Shown one piece after another: positions 1-8,725 of a stretch of DNA of 64,000 nt. The position numbers and the translations under genes are program-made. Position 1 is the stretch's first letter. The number at the start of each line of letters is the position of its first letter. The notes beneath the pieces were generated by a model, which was not told the DNA's origin, did no database searches, and was given only the letters and a program-made list of their open reading frames with translations. Source of the stretch: Streptomyces sp. Ag109_O5-1 (GTDB lineage: Bacteria; Actinomycetota; Actinomycetes; Streptomycetales; Streptomycetaceae); assembly GCF_003814875.1 (NCBI RefSeq), contig NZ_RKQF01000001.1:1550001-1614000 (forward strand), given 5' to 3'.

Positions 1-240
1 GAGCTGAACGAGGCCTACGCGGCCCAGGCGCTGGCCTGCCTGGCCGCGCTGCCGGAACTCGACCCGGAGGTGGTGAACCCGCGCGGCGGCGCCATCGCCA
101 TCGGTCACCCGCTCGGTGCGTCGGGCGCCCGTATCACGGGAGCTGTGGCACACCAGCTGGCCGCCGCGGGCAGCGGCACGGGCCTGGCGGCGCTGTGCAT
201 CGGGGTGGGCCAGGCACTGGCCCTGGTGCTGGAACGCTGA
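1..240 (+). CDS. Thiolase (acetyl-CoA acetyltransferase family), C-terminal fragment
   Basis: The reading frame is open from the first base and ends at a TGA, so only about 79 C-terminal residues are visible. The thiolase C-terminal signatures are clear: [30 protein letters not shown] with its catalytic His, and the final ALCIGVGQ loop with the active-site Cys. Thiolases condense or cleave acyl-CoAs, in fatty-acid degradation or acetoacetyl-CoA formation. The 5' part lies outside the window, so the exact substrate class cannot be judged. It converges on the AraC-type gene with about 20 bp between them. Confidence 0.95.
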   Translation, partial: ELNEAYAAQALACLAALPELDPEVVNPRGGAIAIGHPLGASGARITGAVAHQLAAAGSGTGLAALCIGVGQALALVLER

Positions 241-260
241 GCCGTGACCGTGAGGGCTCC

Positions 261-1130
261 TCAGCCGGACCGGCGCAGCGCGGCCGGGGTGGTGCCCAGC
301 CGGGCGCGCATCACCCGGGTGAGGTGCTCCTGGTGGGAGAACCCGCAGGCGGCGGCCACCTCCGCGATCGGGGTGGAGCCGGTGCGCAGCAGCCGGCACG
401 CGGCGTCCAGCCGCAGGCGGAGCAGGAACTGGTGCGGCGACTGGCCGGTGCTCGCCCGGAACCCCCGAGTGAACTGGCTCGAACTCAGCGCGGCCGAGGC
501 GGCGAGGTCCGCGATCGGCAGCGGCTCGGCGAGGCGCTGCTCCATGAGCTCTCGGACGGCGGCGAGCTGCCGGTCGGACAGGCCGGACCGGACGGGCGGG
601 GGTGTGGTCGTTCCGACGCCATGACGGCGTACGAGCTGCGCGGCGAGCATCCCGGTCAGCTGGTCGATGTACGTGCGGGCCGATGGTTCCCAGGAGCGGA
701 GCGTGCCCTCCAGCGCGAGCATGAGCTGCTCGGCGAGTGGATCGCTGGCCCCGAGCTCCTCGGTCAGCTCCACGGGCCGGCCACCGTTCGCCTCGCGCAG
801 AGCGTCGTCCGTGAGGTAGGCGTGGATCGTGTCCAGCCGCCCGCGGAGCTCGACGGCGAGCCTCCGGCCGGCCGGCTGCAGGAAGAGCCCACCGGCCGGA
901 ATCGTCCGTGACCGCCTGTCCCCACCCTGCCCCCGCCGTACGGTGACGGGGCCGCTGAGGTGCAGGATCAGCACATGGGTGGGGGCCGGATCGAACGCCG
1001 CGCGGTAGGGCTGCTCCACCTGCGCGGAGAGGTACAGCCGCTCCCATCCGAGCCCTGAGCTGCTGTGTCGCGCCCGCACACCGGGCTGCCGCAGGATGCC
1101 GACCGTGTCATCCAGGCCGAGTTCCGTCAT
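261..1130 (-). CDS. AraC-family transcriptional regulator
   Basis: This 289-residue protein has an N-terminal effector/dimerisation half (about residues 1-170) and a C-terminal double helix-turn-helix of the AraC/XylS type. The second half contains the typical SSSQFTRGFRASTGQSPHQF and VAAACGFSHQEHLTRVMRAR segments. The ATG is preceded by GAGGAGG at good spacing. It is transcribed away from the P450 gene and converges on the thiolase. Its effector and targets cannot be told from the sequence. The divergent orientation to the P450, about 850 bp away, is only a weak hint of a link. Confidence 0.93.
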   Translation of the reverse strand: MTELGLDDTVGILRQPGVRARHSSSGLGWERLYLSAQVEQPYRAAFDPAPTHVLILHLSGPVTVRRGQGGDRRSRTIPAGGLFLQPAGRRLAVELRGRLDTIHAYLTDDALREANGGRPVELTEELGASDPLAEQLMLALEGTLRSWEPSARTYIDQLTGMLAAQLVRRHGVGTTTPPPVRSGLSDRQLAAVRELMEQRLAEPLPIADLAASAALSSSQFTRGFRASTGQSPHQFLLRLRLDAACRLLRTGSTPIAEVAAACGFSHQEHLTRVMRARLGTTPAALRRSG

Positions 1131-1313
1131 GGCGCGGCCTCCTCACGACGACCCTTATAGTTGAAGAGTAAACCAGGCGTCGCGATATCGAGAAGCAACC
1201 GGATCACCCCGGAACGGAAAACCCCGGCCGGGACCCGGACACGTTCAGCTGTCCACGTTCGACCTTGGGGTGTTTCGCGTTTCGGGGGCCGACTGGTCGC
1301 CGGTGCCGACGTG

Positions 1314-1527
1314 TCAGCCGAACCCGATCCCGGAGAGCAGCGTGCCGATGGACGCCGGCGTGAGGCCGAGCGGGATCAGGCTCACCCCGATTCCCACGCC
1401 AAGGCTCTTCCTCTTCGCCAGGTACCACGGCACACCCAGGGAGAGCAGCGCCAGCAGGAGCAGCACCAGGGCCGCGCCGATGCCGCCCTCCGTGCGCCCG
1501 CTCGACGACCTCGGCCAAGACGGTCAT
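1314..1527 (-). pseudogene. Possible frameshifted small membrane protein gene
   Basis: Reading the minus strand from an ATG gives MTVLAEVVERA. After a one-frame shift it continues as a strongly hydrophobic stretch (ALVLLLLALLSLGVPWYLAK, then a Gly/Leu/Ile-rich tail ending SGIGFG) and a TGA. Neither frame alone makes a plausible protein: the hydrophobic frame has no start codon before its transmembrane segment. The simplest reading is a decayed 65-70 residue membrane protein. A chance hydrophobic frame in GC-rich DNA cannot be excluded. The rest of the gap between the AraC gene and the P450 shows no other convincing gene. Confidence 0.3.
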
Positions 1528-1702
1528 GTCTGTCCTCAGGTGTCACTTCCCGGTCGGAGTTCCGGCGTCGGCCGTACCGACCCCGCGCCGGGCCCTGCCA
1601 TGTGCGCTCGCCCTCGCGGGCTCCGCAGCGATCACCGCGGAGACCAGCTCCGCTCGACGCCCAGCGGATCCGGGAGCTCGCTCCCTCATCACCGGATCGC
1701 CA

Positions 1703-1770
1703 GTGTTGGTGTCCGAGGGATGAGTTGACCACCGACGATACGGTCGTGATGACGCAAGGATGGCTCCGGG
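1703..1770. repeat. Dispersed promoter-like repeat, copy 1
   Basis: About 65 bp here match a stretch near 58.3 kb at roughly 80% by eye. Shared elements in order are GTCCGAGGG, TTGAC, ACGATACGGTCGT (an ACGA-N5-TCGT inverted repeat) and CGCAAGGA. The arrangement of TTGACC, a 17-base spacer containing the inverted repeat and a weak GATGAC looks like a TetR-type promoter/operator module. It could serve the downstream P450, but no good -10 is present. Confidence 0.45.
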
Positions 1771-1988
1771 TACAAGGGTCACCCGGCTGGCCGGAACTCC
1801 CCATGCCGCGAGGGGATCGGCACTCTCATCCCGCTGCCGCCGTGATCTTCACGCTCATCGCGGTCGGCGTGCTCCTCTTCGTCGTCCGCGTCGTACCGAT
1901 TGTTTCCCGCCCGGTGCGGCTGGATGCGTCCTTCGCCGAAGCGCCGCCCACTGCTAGCGTCGAAGCGAACCGGGAGACGGGGTGGGCG

Positions 1989-3188
1989 ATGCCGGCCGAG
2001 GTGATCGATCTGGTGGCGATGGGCGAGGACTTCGTCCGCGATCCGTATCCGGTTTACGCGGCGCTGCGTGAGCGCGGCCCTGTGCACAAGGTACGGATCC
2101 CGGAGGGTACGGAGGCCTGGCTCGTCGTCGGGTACGAGGCCGGCCGGGCCGCGCTCGTGGATCCGCGGTTGTCCAAGCAGTGGAAGAACGCCTCACCCTC
2201 CTTTCCGCTCCCCAGTCCATCTGCGGGGCCACACATGCTCAACTCCGACCCACCGGACCATGAGCGGCTGCGCAAGCTGGTCGTCCGCGAGTTCACTCCC
2301 CGCCGGATCGAGCAGCTCGCCCCACGCGTGCGGCAGATCACCGACGAGTTGCTCGACGCGATGACGGCGCTTCCGGAAGGGCGGGCCGATCTGGTCGAGG
2401 CACTCTCGTTCCCGCTGCCCATCTCGGTGATCTGCGAGCTGCTCGGCGTCCCGATGCTGGACAGGGCCGCGTTCCGCGCCTGGACCGGCACGATACTCAC
2501 CGACCCGGACCCGGACGCGCGGCTGGCGGCGACCGGTGAGGCGGCCACCTACCTCGCCGAGTTACTGGAGCGCAAGCGCCTGACGCCGGGTCAGGACCTG
2601 ATGAGCGCACTGATCCGGGCGACCGACGAGGACGGCGACCGGCTCTCCGAGGACGAACTGCGGGGCACCGCCTGGCTGCTGCTGGTCGCGGGACATGAGA
2701 CCACCGTCAACCTGATCTCCAACGGCGTGCTGGCGCTGCTGACCCATCCCGACCAACTCGCCGCGCTTCGCGAGGACATGACGCTGATGGACAACGCAGT
2801 GGAGGAGATGCTGCGCTACGACGGGCCGGTGGAGACGCCGACGTTCAGGTTCACCACCGAGCCGGTCAAGATCGGCGCCACGGACATCCCCGGCGGTGGT
2901 GAACTGGTCCTCGTGGCTCTGGCGGACGCGAACCACGACCCGGCCCGCTTCCCCGACCCGGGCCGCTTCGACGTCCGGCGGCCCGCGGGCGGTCATGTCG
3001 CCTTCGGCCACGGCATCCATTACTGCCTCGGAGCGCCGCTCGCCCGCATGGAGGCCCGGATCGCGATCCGGGCCCTGCTGGAGCGCTTCCCCGACCTCGC
3101 CCTCGACGCCCACCCGGCCGCCCTGACGTGGCGCCACGGCATGCTCATCCGCGGCCCACGTCAACTGCCGGTCCGCTGGAAGTCCTGA
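1989..3188 (+). CDS. Cytochrome P450 (bacterial class I, CYP107-like)
   Basis: The 399-residue protein carries all P450 landmarks: the I-helix oxygen-binding AGHETT, the K-helix EEMLRYDGP (ExxR), and the heme-ligand motif FGHGIHYCLGAPLAR with its Cys thiolate. Length matches soluble bacterial P450s of about 400 residues. The frame stays open far upstream, but homology-like sequence starts at MPAEVIDLV, and a GGAG lies about 10 bp before this ATG. No ferredoxin or reductase adjoins it, so it must borrow electrons from redox partners elsewhere, possibly the pair at 45.5-47.1 kb. Substrate unknown. Confidence 0.93.
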   Translation: MPAEVIDLVAMGEDFVRDPYPVYAALRERGPVHKVRIPEGTEAWLVVGYEAGRAALVDPRLSKQWKNASPSFPLPSPSAGPHMLNSDPPDHERLRKLVVREFTPRRIEQLAPRVRQITDELLDAMTALPEGRADLVEALSFPLPISVICELLGVPMLDRAAFRAWTGTILTDPDPDARLAATGEAATYLAELLERKRLTPGQDLMSALIRATDEDGDRLSEDELRGTAWLLLVAGHETTVNLISNGVLALLTHPDQLAALREDMTLMDNAVEEMLRYDGPVETPTFRFTTEPVKIGATDIPGGGELVLVALADANHDPARFPDPGRFDVRRPAGGHVAFGHGIHYCLGAPLARMEARIAIRALLERFPDLALDAHPAALTWRHGMLIRGPRQLPVRWKS

Positions 3189-3234
3189 CCTTACGCTTGC
3201 CAAGTACCTATCGGTCAGGTCCCGTTCCGGTGGT

Positions 3235-3715
3235 CTGCCGGGTTCGGCTGCGCCCGCGACCGACCCCCGCCCGCGATCCGCCGGCAGGTCGGCACGCGAT
3301 GAGATCGGGGGCTGCGGAGACGCAGGAGCGGCTGTGGATCACCACTCGCCGAGCGGGACGAACTGGCGATCGCGGAAGGAGTGCTGAACCGCTTGGCCGT
3401 GTAGGCCCGGGCCGACGCCGAAGCAGTAGCTCCGGTATCCGCGACGGTGGCCGGACGGGGCGGTGCTGCTCATCCCGCACCGCGCCGCAGCGACGCGGCC
3501 GACGAGGACGCGTTGCCCGGCGACCACCGCAAGATCCTGGCGATCGTGCGGGACTCCCTGACACCACGGAGAACCTCTTGCGCCTGTGCCCGAACTGCCA
3601 TGTGTGGTTCGACTTCGGAGCGCGCGTCCTGACTGACGATCTCAAAGTCATCGACACCTCCGCCGGGACGCAATTGGCTCCGTTCGAGGCCACCACGCAC
3701 CGCATTCCGAAATGA
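3235..3715 (+). pseudogene. Degraded copy of an IS-associated gene joined to an HNH nuclease tail
   Basis: The first 320 bp are a decayed paralogue of the 5' part of the gene at 53.9 kb. They share the leader (GGTTCGGCTGCGC...CAGGTCGGCACGC), an ATG, and blocks encoding [14 protein letters not shown] and ADE.ALP.D.R.ILAIVR, but with deletions and an in-frame TAG. After the ILAIVR block the sequence switches abruptly to about 155 bp in frame for an HNH endonuclease C-terminus: PDTTENLLRLCPNCHVWFDF and on to FEATTHRIPK and a TGA. Neither part is complete. It reads as a recombination junction, not a working gene. Confidence 0.65.
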
Positions 3716-3719
3716 TCAG

Positions 3720-5465
3720 CTAATCGGCCGGGGTCTCCCGGCGTGTGTGGCCCTCGGCGAGCAGAAGGTACGCTGCGGCGGTCCAGGTGTACGCGCGGTC
3801 TCTCAGGCCTGTGCCGGTCAGGGCGTCGAAGTTCTCCGCGAAACCGTGCGTCTCACACAGGGCCCGGAAGCGGGCGCCGATCTCGTCGGCGAGCCGGTGG
3901 TGGCCACTGCGGCGCAGGCCGTCCTCGATCAGGACGGTGGCGGGGGCCCAGATCGGTCCGCGCCAGTAGCCGTCCGGGCGGTAGTGCGGCGAGGTGGGCA
4001 GTTCGGTGGCCAGTCCGTACGGGGTCAGGTGGGTCTCGATCCGCGCGGCCAGGCTCTTGGCAACGTCATCCGGCAGGTACTCGCCGAGAGCGATGGGCAT
4101 CAGGTCGAGCAGGCTGGAGCTCACCCAGGTGTCACCGCTGTCGGCGCCGCGCGCGACGAAGCGCTCTCCTGTCCAGAGCTCGTCGAGCATGGCCGCCTGG
4201 ACCGTCTCCGCGGCACCGGTCCACTCAACGGCGTCGTCCGCCCGGCCGAGTTCTGTCGCGAGGGCCGCGAGTTCGCGGAGTTGAAGCGCGAGGAATGCCG
4301 CGAGATCGGCGGTGACCACGACGCGTTCCGGATCGAAGGTGGTCGCGTTGTCCCAGCCGCTGTCGTTGCCGTGCTGGTAGTGGGGCAGGGTGGCGCGGGG
4401 TGCGCGGCGTGCGGAGAGCCAGAATGTCGTCCAGCGCGTCAGCTTCTCGTAGGTGTCGGCCAGTTCGGTGCGGCCGGGGGGTCGGGGAAGCCGTCGTCGC
4501 AACCGGCCCAGACTCCAGCCGTGGATGGGCGGCTTGACGAAGTTGTAGAGGACCTCCGAGTGGGTCACCGAGTCGGGCAGGGCCCCGCTCGCGTCCTGGT
4601 GGTCGAACGGCAGAAGGTACTGGTCCCAGGCGAGGGCAGGTGCTCCCGGTGCCAGGGCAAGGGCGTTGAAGCAGTGGTCCCAGCTCCAGACCTTGTCCAT
4701 CCAGTGCTTGGACATGAGCGTCGCGTGCCGGGTGACCAGGCCGGCCGGCTCGACCGTCGCCGACCACAGGACGTACGCGGCGAGTTCGGCGGCCGGGGTC
4801 TCGGCGGAGCGCCAGGGTGCCACCGCGTCGACGAAGCCCGCGAAGCTCCGCTCGGCCGTGGCCACAACCTCGTCGAACGTCGCTCCTGTGGTGTAGGGGG
4901 CACGCGCGGTGTCGAGTTCTTCGATCGCCGCCTCCCACGTACCGCCCGCCTCCGCGGTGACGGTGAGACCGCGTTCGGTGCGCCCCAGGGCCTGGCTCCC
5001 GCGTACCTCACCGACGGTCCCGGACAGCACGGTGACCCGATAGCGGCGGCCCGTCTCGTACGAGGTGAAGACATACCCTCCGTCCACGGGGTCGCGGAAG
5101 AAATATGTGCCCGAGAACGGTGTCAGTGTCTCCGCCGCCGCGCTGATACGCAGGCCCGCACCGGTCCCCCGCACACGTACGGTGTGAGGCGACTCGTAGG
5201 CGAGACCGATCTGTCGTCCCTCGCGTGTCGTCCAGGTGAGCAGACTCGGGATGGCCGTCGCGCGGGCCTCGTACCGTTGCAGGGACGTGGGATGCACAGG
5301 GACGAACTGCAGGACAGCGTGCATGCCGTTCTGGTGGGACACGAGGTGAAGGTCGTCGGAACGCTGCTTCTCCGCCAGTACGGGCGAGATGCCGAACCAG
5401 GAGCCGTGCGTACTGAACGGGATGTCGTCGAGGGAGAAGGCCGGGCCGGGCCGGGCGTCGGGCAT
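3720..5465 (-). CDS. Cytoplasmic GH63-like (alpha/alpha)6-barrel glycoside hydrolase
   Basis: This 581-residue protein resembles GH63/mannosylglycerate-hydrolase-like and glycogen-debranching-type glycosidases. It has an N-terminal beta-rich domain (about residues 1-190) followed by an (alpha/alpha)6-type catalytic part with VWSWDHCFNALAL (likely acid Asp), HGNDSGWDNAT and GYWRGPIWAPATVLIEDGLR. There is no signal peptide, so it should hydrolyse imported oligosaccharides. It is last in the minus-strand run after the LacI gene, binding protein and two permeases, 66 bp after the second permease. Its substrate is probably an alpha-linked glucoside or mannoside fragment, but this is inferred from family and context only. 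Confidence 0.85.
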   Translation of the reverse strand: MPDARPGPAFSLDDIPFSTHGSWFGISPVLAEKQRSDDLHLVSHQNGMHAVLQFVPVHPTSLQRYEARATAIPSLLTWTTREGRQIGLAYESPHTVRVRGTGAGLRISAAAETLTPFSGTYFFRDPVDGGYVFTSYETGRRYRVTVLSGTVGEVRGSQALGRTERGLTVTAEAGGTWEAAIEELDTARAPYTTGATFDEVVATAERSFAGFVDAVAPWRSAETPAAELAAYVLWSATVEPAGLVTRHATLMSKHWMDKVWSWDHCFNALALAPGAPALAWDQYLLPFDHQDASGALPDSVTHSEVLYNFVKPPIHGWSLGRLRRRLPRPPGRTELADTYEKLTRWTTFWLSARRAPRATLPHYQHGNDSGWDNATTFDPERVVVTADLAAFLALQLRELAALATELGRADDAVEWTGAAETVQAAMLDELWTGERFVARGADSGDTWVSSSLLDLMPIALGEYLPDDVAKSLAARIETHLTPYGLATELPTSPHYRPDGYWRGPIWAPATVLIEDGLRRSGHHRLADEIGARFRALCETHGFAENFDALTGTGLRDRAYTWTAAAYLLLAEGHTRRETPAD

Positions 5466-5531
5466 GCAGAACTACTCGATTCTTCGAGAGGGGGTGTCAC
5501 CGGAGCTGGACGGGGACGCGGGTGACGGCGG

Positions 5532-6347
5532 TCAGTCCTTCACGGCTCCGGCGGTCACGCCTGCGGCGACGTAACGCTGGGCGAGGACGAGGATGACCGT
5601 CGCGGGCAGGGAGGCGACGACGGCGGTGGCCATGATGGCGTTCCACTGCTGGTTGTTGTTGCCGATGTAGTGGTAGATGCCGAGGGTGATCGGCTCGTGG
5701 GCGCCGCCGCCGTCGAGGGTGCTGGCGAAGACGAAGTCGGACCAGGACCACAGGAACGCGAACAGCGACACCGTGACGATGGCGTTGCGGCTCATGGGCA
5801 GGACGATGGACCAGAAGGTGCGCGCGGGGCCGGCGCCGTCCGTCTTTGCCGCCTGGAGGAGCTCGCCGGGGATGCCGGACATGAACGCGGTGAAGATCAG
5901 CACGGCGAAGGGCACGGCCAGCGTGGAGTCGGCGACGATCAGCCCTGGCACGGACTGGAGCAGGCCGAGGCTGAGGTAGATGGCGTAGAAGCCCATCGCC
6001 ATGATGATCCCCGGGATCATCTGGGCGACCAGGAAGAGGAAGCTGAGCACGCCGCCGCCGCGCGGGCGCAGTTTGGCGAGTGCGTAGCCGGCGGGCGCGG
6101 CCAGGGCCACGGTGAGCACCACGGTGCCGAGACCGATCACGAGACTGACGCCGAGGTAGGGAAGCTGGTCGTCGAGGACGGCCCGGTAGCCCTCCAGCGT
6201 GCCGTGTACCGGGAAGAGGTCGGGTGGGCTCTTGCGCATGTCCTGGTCCCGGGTGAAGGACACGTTGAGCATCCAGTAGACCGGGAAGAGCATGAGCGCG
6301 GTGAGGACGACGCCAAGGGCGGTCTTCCAGGGTGACCGGCGCGTCAT
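5532..6347 (-). CDS. Sugar ABC transporter permease, MalG type
   Basis: The ATG overlaps the stop of the upstream permease (ATGA), so translation is coupled. The 271-residue protein has six predicted membrane segments and the permease EAA loop in the form LLQAAKTDGAGPARTFWSIVLP, which contacts the ATPase. It should pair with the MalF-type permease to import oligosaccharides captured by the lipoprotein two genes upstream. No ATPase gene is present. Streptomyces sugar importers commonly share a single MsiK ATPase encoded elsewhere, which fits. The frame stays open far upstream, but that part is out of frame with the real upstream permease. Confidence 0.94.
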   Translation of the reverse strand: MTRRSPWKTALGVVLTALMLFPVYWMLNVSFTRDQDMRKSPPDLFPVHGTLEGYRAVLDDQLPYLGVSLVIGLGTVVLTVALAAPAGYALAKLRPRGGGVLSFLFLVAQMIPGIIMAMGFYAIYLSLGLLQSVPGLIVADSTLAVPFAVLIFTAFMSGIPGELLQAAKTDGAGPARTFWSIVLPMSRNAIVTVSLFAFLWSWSDFVFASTLDGGGAHEPITLGIYHYIGNNNQQWNAIMATAVVASLPATVILVLAQRYVAAGVTAGAVKD

Positions 6348-7327
6348 GACAGTGCCTGCTTCCGCTGGACCCTCAGATACAGCAGGCCGAAGACCACGGC
6401 CGCGGCGACGAGGAGGTTGCCGACGGCCGCACCGGGGCCGAAGGCGGGCAGCAGATTGCCGAAGCCGAGCCGGTAGGACCAGGTGGCGAAGGTGGTGGAC
6501 GAGTCGGCCGGGCCGCCCTTGGTCATGATCCAGATGATGTCGAAGACCTTGAGCGTGTAGACGAGGCCCAGCAGCAAGGTGACGGCGGAGACCGGGCGCA
6601 GCAGCGGGAAGGTGATGTGCCAGAACCGCCGCCAGGCGCCGGCCCCGTCCAGCGCGGCCGCCTCGTGCAGGCTCGCGGGGATGGACTGGAGGCCGCTGTA
6701 CAGCACGACCAGGTTGAACGGGATGCCGATCCAGACGTTGGCGATGATCACCGAGGCCAGGGACCACGACGGTGAGGTGAGCCAGTTCACCGGCGCGATG
6801 CCGACGGCGTGCAGGACGGCGTTGACGACTCCGGAGTCGCTGTTGAGCATCCACGACCAGGTGGACGCCGACACGATCAGCGGCAGCAGCCACGGGACGA
6901 GGAACAGCGCGCGCAGGGTCGCCGAGAGCCGGAAGTTCTGGTTGAAGAAGACCGCGAGAGCCAGTCCGAGGGCGTACTGGAAGAACAGGCACACGGCGGT
7001 GAAGACCACGGTGTGGGTGAGCGCGGGGCCGAAGGTGGGGTCGTCGAAGACGGTGCGGTAGTTGTCGAGGCCCGCGAAGGGCGCGTCTCCCTGGACGAAG
7101 GAGCGGACGGTGTAGTGACGCAGGCTCAGGTCGAGGTTGCGGTAGAGGGGATAGGCGTAGAAGAGGCCGAGGTAGAGGGTGACCGGGGTGAGGAAGGCCC
7201 AGGCCGCCCATTGCGGTGAACGGGGGCGCCGCGGGGGTGCGGAACGGTCCGGCCGCGGGCCTGCGGGGGCCGTGCGGCCCCCGTCCTGCACCGGCCGACG
7301 CTCCGGCGGATGCGTCGTCTGCTTCAT
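6344..7327 (-). CDS. Sugar ABC transporter permease, MalF type
   Basis: The protein has six membrane segments (starting with WAAWAFLTPVTLYLGLFYAY) and an EAA loop (SLHEAAALDGAGAWRRFWHITFP), typical of the first inner-membrane subunit of a carbohydrate ABC importer. The start is uncertain: the ATG chosen gives 327 residues, and an in-frame GTG nine bases upstream, two bases from the binding-protein stop, is also possible. Neither has a strong ribosome-binding site, so translational coupling to the upstream gene is likely. It overlaps the next permease by 4 bp and is co-transcribed with it. Confidence 0.93.
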   Translation of the reverse strand: MKQTTHPPERRPVQDGGRTAPAGPRPDRSAPPRRPRSPQWAAWAFLTPVTLYLGLFYAYPLYRNLDLSLRHYTVRSFVQGDAPFAGLDNYRTVFDDPTFGPALTHTVVFTAVCLFFQYALGLALAVFFNQNFRLSATLRALFLVPWLLPLIVSASTWSWMLNSDSGVVNAVLHAVGIAPVNWLTSPSWSLASVIIANVWIGIPFNLVVLYSGLQSIPASLHEAAALDGAGAWRRFWHITFPLLRPVSAVTLLLGLVYTLKVFDIIWIMTKGGPADSSTTFATWSYRLGFGNLLPAFGPGAAVGNLLVAAAVVFGLLYLRVQRKQALS

Positions 7328-7337
7328 CGGGCTCACG

Positions 7338-8576
7338 TCACTTGACCGCGGCCTGCGCCGATGCCAGCGCGCTCTTCGGTGACGCGGCGCCGCTGAGAGC
7401 GGACTGCACCGCCTTCCACATCTGCTCCGAGATCTTGGGGTACTTGGTGCCGAGGTCGTCGCTGGTGCGCCCCTTGGCGGCCTTGACCGCCTCGACCCAG
7501 GGCTTCAGCTTGGCGTCGGACGCGACCTGCTTGTCCTGTACGGCGGCGGTGGGGGCCACGTAGGAGAGGGTCGTGTCGGTTTCGAGCAGGTTCTGGGTGC
7601 TGGTGAGGCAGGACACGAGCTTTCGGGAGGTGGCGTAGCGGCCCGTGTCGCCCTGGACCGGGACGGTGACGAACTCCCCGCCGGTCGGTGCCGCGGCGGT
7701 GCCGCCGGTGGCGCCGGGGATGGGCAGGACCCCGTAGTCGAAGCCGGCCTTCTCGGCGTTGGCGAGCTGCCAGGTACCGTTCTCGGCGAAGGCGTAGTCG
7801 CCGGTGGCGAACTCCTGCCAGCTGGTGGTCTGGGTGTTGTTGAGGACCGAGTTGGGGGCGTAACCGCTCCCCAGCCAGTCCTTCCACAGGGACAGGGCCG
7901 ACACGCCTTGCGCGGAGTCGAGTTCGGTGAGGTTCGCGCCGGCGCCCCAGAACCAGGGCAGGAACTGGAAGCTGCCCTCCTCGGTGCCGATCGCGGAGAA
8001 GGTGATGCCCTTCTTGCCCGCCGCCTTGGCCTTCGCCAGCGCCGCAGTCAGCGACTTCCAGTCCTTGACCGAGGAGATGTCCACCCCGGCCTTCTTCAGC
8101 ACCGCCTTGTTGTAGTACAGGGCGAGGGTGTTCGCGCCGATCGGCGTGCCGTACGTCTTGCCGCCCGCCTGACCGGCCGCGAGCAGGTTCGGGTCGGCCT
8201 TCGAGGTGTCCAGCTTGTTGTCGGCCGTCGTGGTGAGGACTCCCGCCTCCGCCAGGGTCGACACCACCGGATTGTCGACGATCAGCACGTCCGGGGAGTT
8301 GTTCTGCTGCGCCGCGAGCAGTGCCTTGTTCGCCAGGTCACTGGTGTCGAACGCGGTCCGCTTGATCTTCACACCGGCCTCGGTGCCGCAGCCGTCGAGC
8401 AGCTTCGCCCACGCCGAACCCGCGGTGAACTGCGGGTAGGGGTCCCAGACGGTGAAGGTGCCGCTGCCGCCCTTCGCGGACGAGTTCCCGCCGGACGAGC
8501 AGGCGGTGGTCGTGGCGGCGAGGGCGACGACGGTCAGGGCCGCGGCGGTCAGCCGCCGTCCGGTGGGTCTGTTCAT
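7338..8576 (-). CDS. Extracellular sugar-binding lipoprotein of the ABC importer
   Basis: This 412-residue protein starts with a lipoprotein signal (MNRPTGRRLTAAALTVVALA, then TTTACSSGG), where the lipobox Cys would be lipidated after cleavage. The rest is a family-1 solute-binding protein: GTFTVWDPYPQF, DVLIVDNPVVSTLAEAGVL, PIGANTLALYYNKAVLKKAG and the ENGTWQLANAE region are characteristic. It captures oligosaccharides outside the membrane and delivers them to the two permeases that follow immediately. AAGGAACGC precedes the ATG. The ligand is unknown; the neighbouring glycosidases suggest a plant or fungal glycan fragment. Confidence 0.95.
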   Translation of the reverse strand: MNRPTGRRLTAAALTVVALAATTTACSSGGNSSAKGGSGTFTVWDPYPQFTAGSAWAKLLDGCGTEAGVKIKRTAFDTSDLANKALLAAQQNNSPDVLIVDNPVVSTLAEAGVLTTTADNKLDTSKADPNLLAAGQAGGKTYGTPIGANTLALYYNKAVLKKAGVDISSVKDWKSLTAALAKAKAAGKKGITFSAIGTEEGSFQFLPWFWGAGANLTELDSAQGVSALSLWKDWLGSGYAPNSVLNNTQTTSWQEFATGDYAFAENGTWQLANAEKAGFDYGVLPIPGATGGTAAAPTGGEFVTVPVQGDTGRYATSRKLVSCLTSTQNLLETDTTLSYVAPTAAVQDKQVASDAKLKPWVEAVKAAKGRTSDDLGTKYPKISEQMWKAVQSALSGAASPKSALASAQAAVK

Positions 8577-8648
8577 GATGCGTTCCTTTGTGTTTTCGGC
8601 AAGGGGGTGCCGAAGCTGCGGGTGTGGAGAGAGCCCGGCCGGGCAGGG

Positions 8649-8682
8649 CCGGTGAAGGACGGCACGCCGGTGAAGGACGGCA
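8649..8682. repeat. Short tandem repeat upstream of the binding-protein gene
   Basis: The 16-mer CCGGTGAAGGACGGCA occurs twice with an 18 bp period, between the LacI gene stop and the binding-protein start. It does not resemble the CGAACCGGTTCG operator. It may be a slippage product in the leader; no function can be assigned. Confidence 0.5.
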
Positions 8683-8725
8683 GTCCGGTCGCGACGGCCG
8701 CCGGAAGAGAAGAACGGTCCAGGTG

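Noticed and set aside
1779..1988. Hydrophobic stretch (VIFTLIAVGVLLFVVRVV) in frame upstream of the P450
   Set aside because: Looks like a membrane anchor for the P450, but soluble class I P450s lack one, the junction has no conserved sequence, and a ribosome-binding site precedes the internal ATG.
1161..1988. Upstream extension of the P450 frame to 675 residues
   Set aside because: The extra 276 residues are Arg/Pro/Ser-rich and overlap other intergenic features.
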